Source: Paramecium sonneborni (lineage: Eukaryota > Ciliophora > Oligohymenophorea > Peniculida > Parameciidae). From it: 64,000 nucleotides of DNA. This document shows, in pieces, positions 49,388-62,400 of this stretch. The stretch lies in contig CAJJDN010000028.1 in the NCBI GenBank assembly GCA_905182985.1, positions 285,090-349,089 of the forward strand, read 5' to 3'. The first letter of the stretch is position 1, and every line of letters starts with the position of its first letter. A model generated the notes under the pieces. It ran no database searches. It was not told where the DNA came from and saw only the letters and a list, made by a program, of their open reading frames with translations. A program made the translations under genes and the position numbers.

Positions 49388-50080
49388 ATGAATATTAAAG
49401 AACTTAATTAGTTTATTATTGATTATGAACTCAAACCTTCATAAAAACTAATTAAATATCTAATTATCATTGGTATATCAGCAATGAAAACTAAAACTCA
49501 AGATATTTCCATCGAAACTATTAAACTAATAGCAAGTTATAATTTCAAATTTTCATTATTTTTAGGCTCTTGTAAATAACAAAAATTAAGAGATAGTATG
49601 GCAGAACTCAAATAAAGAGTTGTTAATATACAGTAATCTCTATCTTCTAAAAATGAAAACTTCAATTTTAATGAAAAAAAATCAATTATGAATTCTAAAG
49701 ATCGATTAATGTCTACCTAATTTTCACCAATTCTCAAAAATAAAAAAGATGACTTATAAAATAGAGCAAAAAAGACTTTAATAAAGAAGGATATTGAGTC
49801 TAATCTCAAATCGTTAAATTTAAATAAAAAAGAAAATAATCAACTATCCAATCAATTATTAGAGCAAACTAAATCTCAACAGCATACTCAATAATCTAAC
49901 AATTATTTTACATAAAAAAAAGTTAGTTTAGATTAAATTGCAAATAATTTTCTAAACTCACCTTTAGTAAAAAATCCAGTATCAGCTAGAAATATTACAT
50001 AACAAGAAAGTGAACTTAAATGTAACTATTCATTTATTATTTTTATAGACTTTTTTTAGAATTCATGGAAAATAGTTTGA
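49388..50080 (+). CDS. Coiled-coil protein, function unknown
   Basis: ATG 49388 to TGA 50078-50080. Intron-like segments of 30 nt (49531-49560 region) and 27 nt (50026-50052 region) are both multiples of three, so the frame is open with or without splicing. The product (about 210-230 residues) is rich in Lys, Asn, Ser and Gln, with a helical start and a disordered middle. No domain is recognised. It is divergent from the MORN-SAM-kinase gene. Confidence 0.5.
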
Positions 50081-50924
50081 AATTCATTGATTCAACATTT
50101 TATTAATATATGATGAATGATAATTTTATAATCTCTTAGTATTTTTCTTTCCTACTTCTTGGGTTTATGTTTTTAACTATTCTTTTAAATTTAAATATTC
50201 TTATTTTTAATAGCCTTTCATATCAATCTCAAATTATGTTAAAAAAATAAACTCTTTAATCTATTCAAATCAATATATAAATTATTTTTTTATATTTATG
50301 ATAAAATAAAATAACAATTTGATCTAAAAATGAGCTATTCGAAGAATCGATTATCATTTTTTTAGAATAATTATTTTGACAAAGGATTAATTTTTTAAAT
50401 CTATTCATATAAGATTATTTACTTAAAAGGATCTAGATTAATGAAAATATTTATTTAAATTACAAAATTATATAATTGCATTTATAAAAATACTGATATT
50501 TATAAATTTCTAAAATATATTTTTTCTACTGCTATATGAAATATAGGATAGGATTAATATAATAGTTGAAAGCTTAAATTCGAAAAATTTTGAAAAGAAA
50601 CTAATTAAATTCAGTAGAATCTTTAAAAATAATTTTTGTTTCAAATGATGATTATAACAAAATTATTTATTAAACCAAAAAAATTCAGTGTAATTATTTA
50701 CTTCAACATATTTGAAACTGGAATTCTGTGATTTTCTCTTTAGTTAATACTTATAATCTGGAATGATTATTTTATCCTTTAGAAATTCATTAAAGGTTTA
50801 AATTGATTATGAGAATATGATTATGATTAAGACTATTATGAATTTAATATTTTTACAAAACAGTTTCTTATATAGACAATTATAGCATGAATAATCATTT
50901 ATTTAATTAAAAATTTTTTAAGAA
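50081..50924. other. Long AT-rich intergenic region
   Basis: About 840 bp without a convincing gene, long for this gene-dense window. A frame at 50330-50539 (ATG to TGA, 69 codons) is hydrophobic and Ile/Tyr/Phe-rich, as chance frames here are. No repeat or RNA structure was noticed. It could hold a decayed gene or large regulatory region. Confidence 0.35.
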
Positions 50925-52369
50925 ATGTAAAGCTGCAAGCATCAAACAATTATTTAATCAATCTATTCTGATTATGTTTTTGATTCATGGACCAAAAACT
51001 ATGAAACATCTAGAAATCAAGACCCTAAAACCACGAAATTAAAAGTATCAAGTTAAAGAAAATAATCTTTAAAAATTAGAGCTATAATGAACTCGAATAA
51101 TGAATACAGTACATCTTAATCTCAAGCTCAGAAAAAAAATTAAAATATATTTCGTTAGTTGATTTTAAGTAATCTTGAAGAGCTAAATGATGAACAATAA
51201 AATGTACATATTTTTTCTATAAAGAGAGTTATTCAAAATAAAGCGAGAGATCAAAAAATAAATCTTCAAATAGGTTTTATTCACAACATAAGAAAAGATA
51301 AAAAGAAGATTTTGAATAGTTGACTGAAAGTATTACTAATAACTCTACAATTTTCTCATAGCCTCTCAAAAATAGTAAACCAAGTATGTTAAGTTTTTCT
51401 CAAAATCGTAAATTAATTCTTCCAAAAATAAATCAATTATAATCTCAAAAATTATTAATAACAAAGTTTAAAGTTATTAGCAAAGTTATCGGAAAATTTA
51501 TTTTATTATTTTATCAAATTTTGCCGAATACTAACCCCTTAAAATTACTATATAAGAACAAATTAAAAATGATGATGAATTTAAAGAAAACTTTTAAATT
51601 TGAAAGAAATATAGATGAAGGTTTATCTAAATCTTTTACATAATGGGTAGAACCTGCATTTTAAAAAATTTTTTATCATCTCCAAAATTCATTACCAAAA
51701 ATTTATCAAGAAAATGTGAAAGAATCAAAAGAATAGAAGGATTAAGAAGAAATTTGGATGTTAAACTTTGCAAAATTTCTCTTTTAAAATTTGGAATTAA
51801 TTACAAGAAGAGGTAATGTACCAAAAGAAATAATCTCTGCTATGTCAAAAACTATCTACAGAAAAAATAATAAATATCTATAGTTATTTATAGCATAAAG
51901 AACTTAATTTAATTAATATAATTTAAATTTTCTAGAAATCCAATTAATTATTAGTGAATATATATTGTTTAACGCAATATTAATTCCGATGTTTAATTTA
52001 GCCAATAATTTGAAATATCAATCATTCAATCATAATATTAACTGCAAAATAAAAATATTAGAGTTGGCAAGTATTATAAATCTGTATTACATAAAGAACT
52101 TTATAAATATGCCAATAAAAGTGTTTGATTTGTAAGAAGAAGAAATTTATTCAAGAATGATGTATATCACTCCTAACTAAGATTAATTCATATATTTATT
52201 AGATACTAAAGAAAAAAATAATATGAATTCTATGGTTTTAGGATTAAGAAACAAAGAAGAATATGTTTAAAATATACTACAATAAAGGCCTAAATGGAAC
52301 TTAAAGCTCGAATTACTATTTAAATAATTTATACATAATTTATATACTTAAGTCGAGATATTTGACTGA
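50925..52369 (+). CDS. Uncharacterised protein, paralogue of 52583-54070
   Basis: ATG 50925 to TGA 52367-52369. A likely 23-nt intron (GTACATAT...AAAGAG) joins two open frames and makes the length a multiple of three. The N-terminal ~110 residues are polar and disordered. The rest is a helical domain (FTQWVEPAFQKIFYHLQNSL; FAKFLFQNLELITRRGNVPK; LIISEYILFNAILIPMF). The motif ISEYI-x-F and the order of helices recur in the next gene. I know no family for either. The intron ends GAG rather than TAG. Confidence 0.55.
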
Positions 52370-52582
52370 ACTAATTATTTATTTCTCTTAAACTTTAATA
52401 TAGTATCATCAAACAATTTTTTTTTAATAGTTAATTTTTTTTATATAAAAGAAGTTATTTATTTGAGAGAGTCATCATGAATAAAATAATTACAAGAAAA
52501 AATGAATAATATTATTGTTTTCAATATTAATATTTTAGAAATTTCAATGCTATAATTATAAAAAAGGATTCTGGATTTTAAT

Positions 52583-54070
52583 ATGAATCCTAACAGACCT
52601 TTATTTTTAGGGTAAAATCATCGTTCTTCCTTGCTTTAACCCTAAGAAGTCCATCCAAGAAGTTATAGTGTTTAAATATAAAGTAATCGGTAGAACATTG
52701 GATATTCTAATTAAAACGATTTGAAATAAAGTCATTTGGCATAATCTTATTTAGACCATTAAGAAAGATTATAATAATAAATGGCTGCATAAAATTAAAT
52801 TTTGAAATAACAATTAATTGAAATTGAGAATAGATAATTGAAATTATAAAATGAACTTCTTTCTCAATAAGTTTAGAAAATTTAAATTGATTTAGAAAAT
52901 ACAATAAAATTAATATCAAAAAAAAAAAAAAATCCATCTATTAAATAAAATTTGAGTCATTTGTCTTCAAGTTCATAGGTAAGTTAAAGAAACTAAAAAC
53001 AAAAAAGTTTATCTATTGCTTCAAGTGATACAAAAGAAATAGATTAAAAATTATAAGAAGAAAAAAACAAATTTGAAGCTATTGAATTTCAAATTTCAGA
53101 AGCCTTTGATGTTTAAAATCATAAATAAACAAATAATGGAAATATGAAGAAATAAAAAACTTAAAAAAGATTAAGAAGAAAAAAAAAGATAAAAAAGTAT
53201 TTGATAGCTGTTTTAGCTTGTATTCGTTTATAATGGAAATAAAGAGCTAAATTAAAAAAATAAAAATAAAAAATATTAAAAGAGAAATTAGATATAGCTA
53301 AACAAAAGATTTTAGCAATTCCAGAGGAAAATATTAGAAATCTTCTTTTGATATGGGTGAAAGATCTTTTTGATGAAATAATTTAAATTTTAAACAGTAA
53401 AGAATTTTAAACACATTGCGATAAACCTAATTATGATGCCAATCAAGATGAAAATATAACTTATAGATAAGAATTAATAATAAATTTAACATAAGTATTT
53501 TTTGATCGCTTAGAATAAATGACAAGAGAAAAAAATCTACCAACATTAATAGTAGATTTAATGTACTTATCCTTATTTCATTCATAAAATCCAAAAGTGT
53601 CTTTGTTTGTAGCTAAGAGAACAAACTTTTATGCTAAAAATAATATCAAAATTTCAAATCAATAAGAAATGTTGATTATTTCAGAATATATTTTTTTTCG
53701 ATTAATTATATAGTACATGTTGAAGATATTTAATTCGCTTAAATATAAGAATGAAACTCATGAAAAATTATGCAAATTTTTCTCTACAATCATAGCAAGT
53801 TTTATCCAAATTCTATATATTGATTTTTTTGAGGATTTAAAATTCGTTAATTAAATAAATGTTCAATTATATTAAAGAAAGATTGTTTTAAATGAGAATT
53901 TATAAGCCTTTATGTTAGAAGATGATCAAATTGATGAATAAGAATAATTGATTTTAGGATTGCATGATAGATAATAATTTGAAATACTGTTTTAGCAATA
54001 GATGGATTGGATTACTTAGATAGGTAAAAAGTTTTATTAGATACTCTTAAACCTTCATAATCAATTATGA
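52583..54070 (+). CDS. Uncharacterised coiled-coil/helical protein, paralogue of 50925-52369
   Basis: One intronless frame of 496 codons runs from ATG 52583 to TGA 54068-54070. It has a Gln-rich N-terminus, a coiled coil (residues ~60-115), a very basic block (KKQKTQKRLRRKKKIKKYL), then a folded helical domain (LLLIWVKDLFDEIIQIL; MLIISEYIFFRLIIQYML; FFSTIIASFIQILYIDFF). The helical domain resembles that of its upstream neighbour, implying tandem duplication followed by strong divergence. No known domain recognised; no signal peptide. Confidence 0.6.
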
Positions 54071-54159
54071 TATTAATTTGAAAATATTATTTTGTTAATT
54101 ATTAATACATAGGGTAAAAGATTTAACTTTAAATTTGTAATTATAAATCTTTTATTTAT

Positions 54160-55080
54160 TTATAAATTTCAAAAATTTAGCTTTGATATATTTGAGCTGA
54201 TTGATAATTGTTTTAAAGTCTTATTTTTTTAAAGAATTATCATAAACAGTTTACTGATAAGTCTTTTCATATGGTTATCTATCTGAGTAATCACAAATAT
54301 TTCTTAAAATGGTATCATTATATCTAAAAACTTCAAATAAACCAATAGCATATCATTTGTATAATGAATTGAATGCATAATATTAGATTCAGTAAAAGAA
54401 TATATTCTCTATTGAATTAAGTGCATCTTTTTGAAAATAATTAATGCTAAGATGACATTAAAAATATATAATCTCTTAAATAATTCAAAATATGTTTCAT
54501 TGATTTTCTTAGATGGTAATTTGATTTTATTATAAATTTGAAGTAGATATAAACAATTTGATTTTAACCTTCTAAAAAGTAATATAAGAGCAATTGTCTT
54601 AATAAATAGTTAGTAATCATTATTAATTGAACATAAGATCATGCTCTCAATAGATAATTTAAACCATTCAATACAATTGAAGAAATGGTAAAAATAGCTT
54701 TAGTTCCTAAAATATTAATCTTTTTGAACTTGATTAAAATTCAGATCAATTAATATATTGTTTGAATTTAAGTGCACATTTTACCAATTAATAATAATAT
54801 TATATTATCTAACTTTTTTATATAAATTATTTCTTCTATAGAGAATATTTAAAAAATTTCTTAATTATTCTGTTGATAAATGGATATCATCTAATTTTGA
54901 GCAATTTATTTCTCTTTGATTTCAAATAAATTCCAAATTATTATTAAAAAGAAATTAAATTCAAAGTAAATTAAAAATTGATTTTCAATAGTTCTTTATT
55001 CAATCTAATTACCATAATCCTTCAGAAGAACAATAAAATAGAAATAATTTTTTTAAATAATTTTTCAAGTTGGAAATAAT
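54160..55080 (-). pseudogene. Degenerate acyl-CoA oxidase-like sequence
   Basis: No intact gene could be built on the minus strand here, although many codons look gene-like. Around 54190-54360 one frame reads AIGLFEVFRYNDTILRNICD, then DRQPYEKTYQQ and NSLKKQDFKTI. This lines up well with the C-terminal end of peroxisomal acyl-CoA oxidases (Asp/Phe-rich helix, then the YE and NSL-K blocks). Just upstream the same frame is broken by two TGA codons, and further upstream frames shift repeatedly. The expected family Gly-rich turn is also altered. A decayed copy of a beta-oxidation gene is the best explanation; unplaced introns are an alternative. Confidence 0.4.
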
Positions 55081-55120
55081 AATTTACAATAAATAATATA
55101 TTTAATTTACCTTAAACATA

Positions 55121-56395
55121 ATGTAAAATTTTTTAATAGTGTTTATTGGTTGCATAATTGGTGTAATTTTAATTTAAGTTAGATCGTACAAAAACAAAAA
55201 ATCATCACTTCCTAGCCAAAGAAGTTCAAATAAAATAAGAAATAATAACAAATAGCTATAATAATAAAACTAATAATCATAAGAAAATGGAGAATAGATA
55301 CAGAAAAGGGATTTTTCCTAACAATCATAGAATTTGACAACACAACAAAATTAATTGGAATATCGTATGTAATCCTTAGACAGAAAATAAGCTCAAATAA
55401 ATAAAAATTCAGAGGATTCAATCTAATCAAACTTTAAATATAGAGATGATATGTAAATTTAACAAAGAGAAAGACGCAATTTAAATTCAGTTTTGAAAAC
55501 ACCTGTAGATGGAAATTAAAAGAAAGATTCTTTAATTTCTTCCAATTCATTTAACTAATTTAAAGAGCCTTTTACATAATAGAATTTAATTCATTAACCT
55601 TAAGTTACAAATAATAATCACTTAAGTGCATCAAATTATTAAATTGTTTAACAAAAGATATTTTCTTTATATGATATATCATGTAGAAGTAGAAAAAGCG
55701 ATAAAATATTTTTGGGTTCTGCTATAATTTCAAAAGATTTTAGTTACTTATCTATTGATGATTAAATAAAATAATAGCTAAAATTATTTTTAAAAGGTTA
55801 TAGATAAGTTAGAGGGGATGGTAATTGTTACTTTACAGCAATTGCATTTCAATACTTTGAGATATTGTTAAATAAATTTAATTATTTGGAATTTGAAGAA
55901 GTTATAAACCAAATTGAGATGATGGATTTTTTGATTTAGTATGATGGGTATTTCTTAGAGTCTAAGTTATAGAATTTATGTGCTAAGAGATTGGTTTAAC
56001 TATTAAAAATATTAAGAGATAACCCTTCATAACTAGAACTAATGATGGCTAATCCAAAACATGAATTTTATGGATTAGCAATAATTTTTTTTAGAAATTT
56101 ATCTTAATTATTATATTTAAGATAAAACAGTCAAATAATTGGTGAATATAAACCAGATTTAAGTAATGAATTGTTAACATGGGAATTTTAGTGTAATGAT
56201 TCAGAAATGATTAATTCATCATTAGCAAAATATTTAAATATGTATAGAAATTGAAATAAAATTAGAATAATAAATGTGTATTTGATAGATAAAAAAAATA
56301 TAGAAGTAACTTAATTGAAATATGGATAATAATCAAAGAATGAAATACATTTAATATATATACCAGGACATTATGATATTGGAATACCAATATGA
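55121..56395 (+). CDS. Membrane-anchored OTU-type deubiquitinase
   Basis: ATG 55121 to TGA 56393-56395; one 24-nt intron (56242-56265) leaves 417 codons. Residues ~3-20 form a hydrophobic anchor (NFLIVFIGCIIGVILIQV). A Gln/Asn/Ser-rich linker of ~160 residues follows. The C-terminal ~210 residues are an otubain-like peptidase: GYRQVRGDGNCYFTAIAFQ holds the catalytic Asp and Cys (DGNC), and IHLIYIPGHYDIGI near the end holds the catalytic His. OTU enzymes cut ubiquitin chains. The N-terminal anchor suggests it works on a membrane surface. All three catalytic positions are present, so it should be active. Confidence 0.82.
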
Positions 56396-56467
56396 TTTAA
56401 TTACGAATTTGATTTTTTTTTGATGTGACAACCTGACATAAATTTATTTAAAATAATTAAAGAGGGA

Positions 56468-59400
56468 ATGTCACAACCTAGTATGTCGTTCTTTCAAACT
56501 CGTTAACGAGCCATTTACTCAGAAGTGATTAACCCTGAAAACTCAGTGTTATATTAAGTAATATTGAAAGATTATAAGAGGACTTGTCCTATCTTCCAGA
56601 CATAACATTGAATACGACAATGAAATAAAGAGTACCTAAGGCTTATTCATTAAAGAAAACTACTAATACATCTAGATTATCTGGAGCTCATTCAATATAG
56701 AAGAGTAAAGACATTATTAATTAATAAAGTATCTGAGGAATTGGTAGTAGAGCCTAAAGTATTGGAACCATATGAGCCTATTGGAGATAATATTCCAAGA
56801 AAAGTAGCAATCAACCGAAAATAGAAGCTTTATGCATCATTTAATATATTGCAGTTATTAGATTAAGAAGTATTCAAATTGAATATCAAATTTATAGGGT
56901 ATTGATTTAAATATGACAAATCCATAAGTGTAATGGTTACCACTTGAATTATTTGATGATAATTCAAATGATGATTATCCAAATGAAGATTGGATTAAAA
57001 GAAAAGTAGATGAAGAAGGAAGAAATAGAAAATTATATGCTACTTGCTTATTGAAAGAAGATGGTATCTATGAAGCAAGAAGATGTGAAATTTTTGAGTT
57101 TAAAGATGGATTATTTATTGGAAAATTGAAAGAAAAAGATGGAAGAGATTTTAAAACTCATAGATTATATATATGTTTTGATGCTGAAGATCCTCGTAAA
57201 TTTGTTAAAAGATTGGGAACAGCATTAAAAAATAGAGAACTTGCTGATAGTAGAGTTAGATATAACTATTTTATTGATGGAATGCCAATCTAAGATTTAA
57301 GTGAATTAGATACAGAATAAAAAAGAAGATTAGAATAATTAGCTAAGACTAAAAAATTAGAAAATTTAGATACTACAGCACTTATTGCAGAAGTCAATTA
57401 TGATTATATGAGAACTATGAATAAAATCATTTTTGATAGATATTTAGAATATGAAGATGAAGAATTAAATTTATAAATAGATGAATATTAATCAAAATAA
57501 ACTCCTTATTATGGAATGTTTCCAGTGAGTAAAGAGAAATAATTAGAAATGTATAATCCAAGAGAAATCACTTAAATTGATCCTAAGAATTTTAGAGAAA
57601 CATTTAAAGACTTTTGTTTTAGCACACTTTTTATAAAAACTGAAGTTATAAGAGCTTTATAAGAAATTAGAAATGAATGTAATAAAATGTAAGAGTTTGA
57701 GATATTCAATTTCTAAATTGATAAAGTCATGGTCTTAGAGGAATTCAAACATGTTTAAGAAAGTTCAATTTCTTAAATGTTGTATTCTTTAAGAGGATCT
57801 TGGATTTAAGATTTATTAAAAATTATGAAGACTTACTTTTCAGGTGTAGGCAAAGGATGGTTTAATATGAAAGAATCAAATAAAATTACATATGATTTTG
57901 GCAAATTAAAAAGATTCTTAACTGTTGTAAGATTAATGATGTAAGATACTGTTTAGAGTTTAGTAGAAATCAATTATCATAAATTTGTGAATTATTTGAA
58001 GTCATTTATCCCAGATGAAGTAAATGTAGATGATCCTTCTAATATTATTAATAAATATAAAACTATAGGAGTCAAACCAATATTTACTATTGATATGATT
58101 AAAACCAATGATGATAAAGAATTTCTATATTCAACCACACCTATGAATTTTGTAAATATGATCATCTAATTGTTTGATAAAACTCTTGATGAAATTACTA
58201 AAGTACCAGATTTAGAACCTAAATTACTTACTGATCTCTATAAATAGAAAACAGATTCATTTATTAAGACTCCTGTAAAACCAAAAGAAAGACCTTAAAC
58301 TCCAAATCCTAATGAAAGACCTAAGAAATTTCCAGATGAAAATAAATGGATATGGTTATTAGTTGAACATATCAAAGAAGAATTAATACGAGGTATTAGA
58401 CCTTTAGATGATTACTTAAAAATATTTGAAAAATTTAAACCAATTTTATAAATGAATCCTGATGATGAAATTAGAAGAATTGAAATGGATGATAATCCTT
58501 GGGAAATTGATTAACTTAAAGAAGAAATATTTAAATACAATAAAATGGAAGAAGAACTCAAAACTCAAATTCCTGATATTGTTGAAGTTTCTATATTTTA
58601 AGTTTAATGTAAAGAAATCAAAATGTATCTTTGTGAAAAGTATTCAATGATTAGCAAATTATTGGTAGATATGATAGCAAGAAGAGCTAGAAAGAAAACT
58701 ATGGAAATCTTCTAAGATTATTAGAGAATTTAAACTAAAATTAAAGAGAATCCTACTAATATTGAAAAATTAACAGAAATCAAAGAATTTATGTAAAATC
58801 TACCTAATGAAGTTGATAAACTTAAAATAGAAACTTAAAAATGTTTTGATATTTATAAAATATTGGATGAATTTAGTTATAGAGGATTTTAAAAAGAAGA
58901 TTTAGATAGAAAATGGTATGTATTTGGATGTCCCAAAGATACTTTTGATTTGGTTACTAAGAGATAAAAAGAAATGGAAAAAGAGAAAGTTAAATTTTAA
59001 GATGAAATGAAAACTTAATAAGAAGAATTTAAAGAAAGTATAGATAATTTAGAAAGAACAATTTAAAATTTTAGTTAACATTAAGCATTAAAAAGTCATG
59101 CTGAAATTGCTTAAACTGCATAGGATGTTAATAAATATTTGGCAGATTTCTAAGATTAAGCTCGTAAGTTTAATTCAAGAGAAGCCTTATTTGATTAAGA
59201 ATAAACTGATTACAATAAAATTACATTACTATAAAGAGAATTCTTACCATATAGTAATTTATGGATAACTACAAATTAATGGTTTAATAATTCAGAATCT
59301 TGGATGAAGGATGAATTACCAACAATAGATGCTGTAGCTGCTGAAAAATGGGTTGAAGAGGCTATTAGAATTTTAACTGGTGTTTGTCGTTTTTTCAAAG

Positions 59401-62400
59401 AAAAAGAACTTTAAGGAGTATTAAAAATTGCTACATCCATTAAATAGTAAATTGAAGAATTTAAACCTAAAGTTCCTTTATTAGTTGCACTTAGAAAGTA
59501 AGGAATGAAGGAAAGACATTGGTTAGAATTAAAAAATAGAATTGGATTTGTAAAACCTTAACCAGAAAGTGAGTTTACATTTACAAAAGTATTAGAAATG
59601 GGTTTAATGTAAAATGTCGACATTTGTGTTGAAGTAGGTGAAAAAGCTTAAAAAGAATATATGATTGAAACAATGCTAGATTAAATGGAATCTATGTGGG
59701 AAGGAATTAATTTTCAGTTATTGCCTTATAAATCAATTACATTCATTATTAGAGGATATGATGAAATTTAATAAGTTCTTGATGAACATATCGTTAATAC
59801 TTAAGCCATGTCTTTCTCTCCTTTCAAAGGTCCATTTGAAGATAGGATCAATAATTGGAATACTACCCTTAAAATGACATCTGATGTTTTAGAAGAATGG
59901 TGTAAATGTTAAGGTTAATGGATGTATTTATAACCTATTTTTGATTCACCAGATATAGCTAAACAATTACCTGCTGAAACTAAAAAATTCAAAACTGTTG
60001 ATTAAACTTGGAAACATACTATGCAATAGGCTAAAACTTATTCTTAAGTTTTAAAAGTTTGTACCTAAGAAGGATTATTAGAAAGATTATAGGAAGCTAA
60101 TAAAAATTTAGAAATTATTTAAAAAGAACTCAATAATTATTTAGAAAAGAAAAGAGAAAAATTTGCTAGATTCTATTTCCTTTCTAATGATGATTTACTT
60201 GAAATCTTATCATAAACTAAAGAACCCACCGCAGTTTAACCACATTTAAGAAAGGTTTTTGAAAATATTAACTCCATTGAGTTTGATGATGCAAAGAAGA
60301 TTCATGCTATGTTTTCAGCTGAAGGTGAAAAAGTTAACTTTGTTAAATTATTAGATCCTAATAAAAAAAATGTAGAAGATTGGATGGGAGAAGTTGAGGA
60401 TATGATGAAATAAAGTGTGAGATAAGCTTTAGTAAATAGTGTGGCTGATTATATTGTTAAACCAAGACATGAATGGGTTTAATTACATCCTGGTTAATGT
60501 GTTTTAAATGGTTCTTAAATTTTATGGACGAAAGAAGTAGAACAAGCAATAAAAAGCAATAATGTTATGGAATATTGGGAGAAAATATTAAAAGCCTAAA
60601 TTAATAAATTGGTTGAATTAGTAAGAACCAAATTGACTAAGTAATAACAAACAACAATAAATGCATTAATTGTTATTGATGTCCATGCTAAAGATGTAGT
60701 TGAAAAACTATTTAAAGAGAATGTAACTGATATTAGTGCTTTTGAATGGATTAGTTAATTGCGATACTATTGGGAAAATGAGGATTGTTTTGTAAAATGC
60801 GTTTAAACAAATTTCCCATATGGTTATGAATATTTGGGAAATACTTTAAGATTAGTGATTACTCCATTAACTGATAAATGTTATATGACTTTGATGGGTG
60901 CATTAAAATTAAATTTAGGAGGAGCTCCTGCAGGACCAGCTGGAACAGGGAAAACAGAGTCAACAAAAGATTTAGCAAAAGCCTTAGCCAAATAATGTGT
61001 GGTATTTAATTGTTCTGATTCAATGGATTATTTAATGGTTGGTAAATTCTTTAAAGGTTTAGCAAGTGCAGGTGCATGGTGTTGTTTTGATGAATTCAAT
61101 AGAATTAATATAGAAGTATTATCAGTTATTGCTTAATAATTATTGGTATTATTTGGAGAGAAAGCAAAGGGCACTCCATAAATAGAATTTGAAGGATCAA
61201 TAATTAAAATTTAACCAACATTCTCTGTGTTTATAACAATGAATCCTGGCTATGCTGGTAGAACTGAATTACCTGATAATTTAAAAGCTTTATTCAGAGG
61301 TGTAGCAATGATGGTTCCAGATTATGCTTTAATTGGAGAAATTATGTTTTATTCATTTGGTTTTGAATTGGGTAGGGAATTAGCTAAAAAGATGGTTGCA
61401 ACATTTAAATTGAGTTCAGAATAATTAAGTTCTCAAGATCATTATGATTATGGTATGAGAGCTGTAAGATCTGTAATTAATGCAGCAGGTATTTTGAAAT
61501 AATAAAATCCAACTATGGATGAAGAGTAATTATTATTAAGAGCATTGAGAGATGTTAATGTTCCTAAATTTTTGAAAGATGATCTACCTTTATTTGAGAA
61601 TATTATTAATGATTTATTCCCTGGAGTTGAAAAACCTGTATATTCTTATGGTGATTTATTGGAGGATTTAAATATTTGTTGTTAATAACAGAATTTATAA
61701 AATGTAAAAGCTTTTATTGATAAATGTTTATAATTATATGACACAATCTAAGTTAGACATGGATTAATGTTGGTTGGTCCAACTGGAGGTGGAAAGACAT
61801 GCACCATAACAACTTTATAAAAGGCCATGTCTTGTAAATTGAAAGTACATACTCACATTTTGAATCCAAAATCTATAACAATGGGATAATTGTATGGTTA
61901 ATTTAATGATTAAACTCATGAATGGACAGATGGTGTATTAGCTTATATTGTAAGAGAAACTGTAAAAGATGAATCAGGTGAAAAACATTGGGTAGTTTTT
62001 GATGGACCTGTAGATGCCTTATGGATTGAATCAATGAATACAGTGTTAGATGATAATAAGAAATTATGTTTAAATTCTGGATAAATTTTAACATTAACTC
62101 CTTATATGACTATGATGTTTGAAGTTGAAGATTTAGCAGTAGCATCACCAGCTACAGTAAGTAGATGTGGTATGGTTTATATGGAACCAGAAGCATTAGG
62201 ATATTAAGTATTAATTGATTCTTGGATTAATAGAATTCCAGAAACTATCTTAATTAAAAGTAAAATTATTAAAAATAAGTTAATAAATTGTTTTAAATAA
62301 TATCTTGATCCTACAATTGATTTCTTAAGAAAATCAATCATTGAAATTGTTACTACATCTAATAACAACTTAGTGCAATCTCTCATGAGAATTTTAGATT

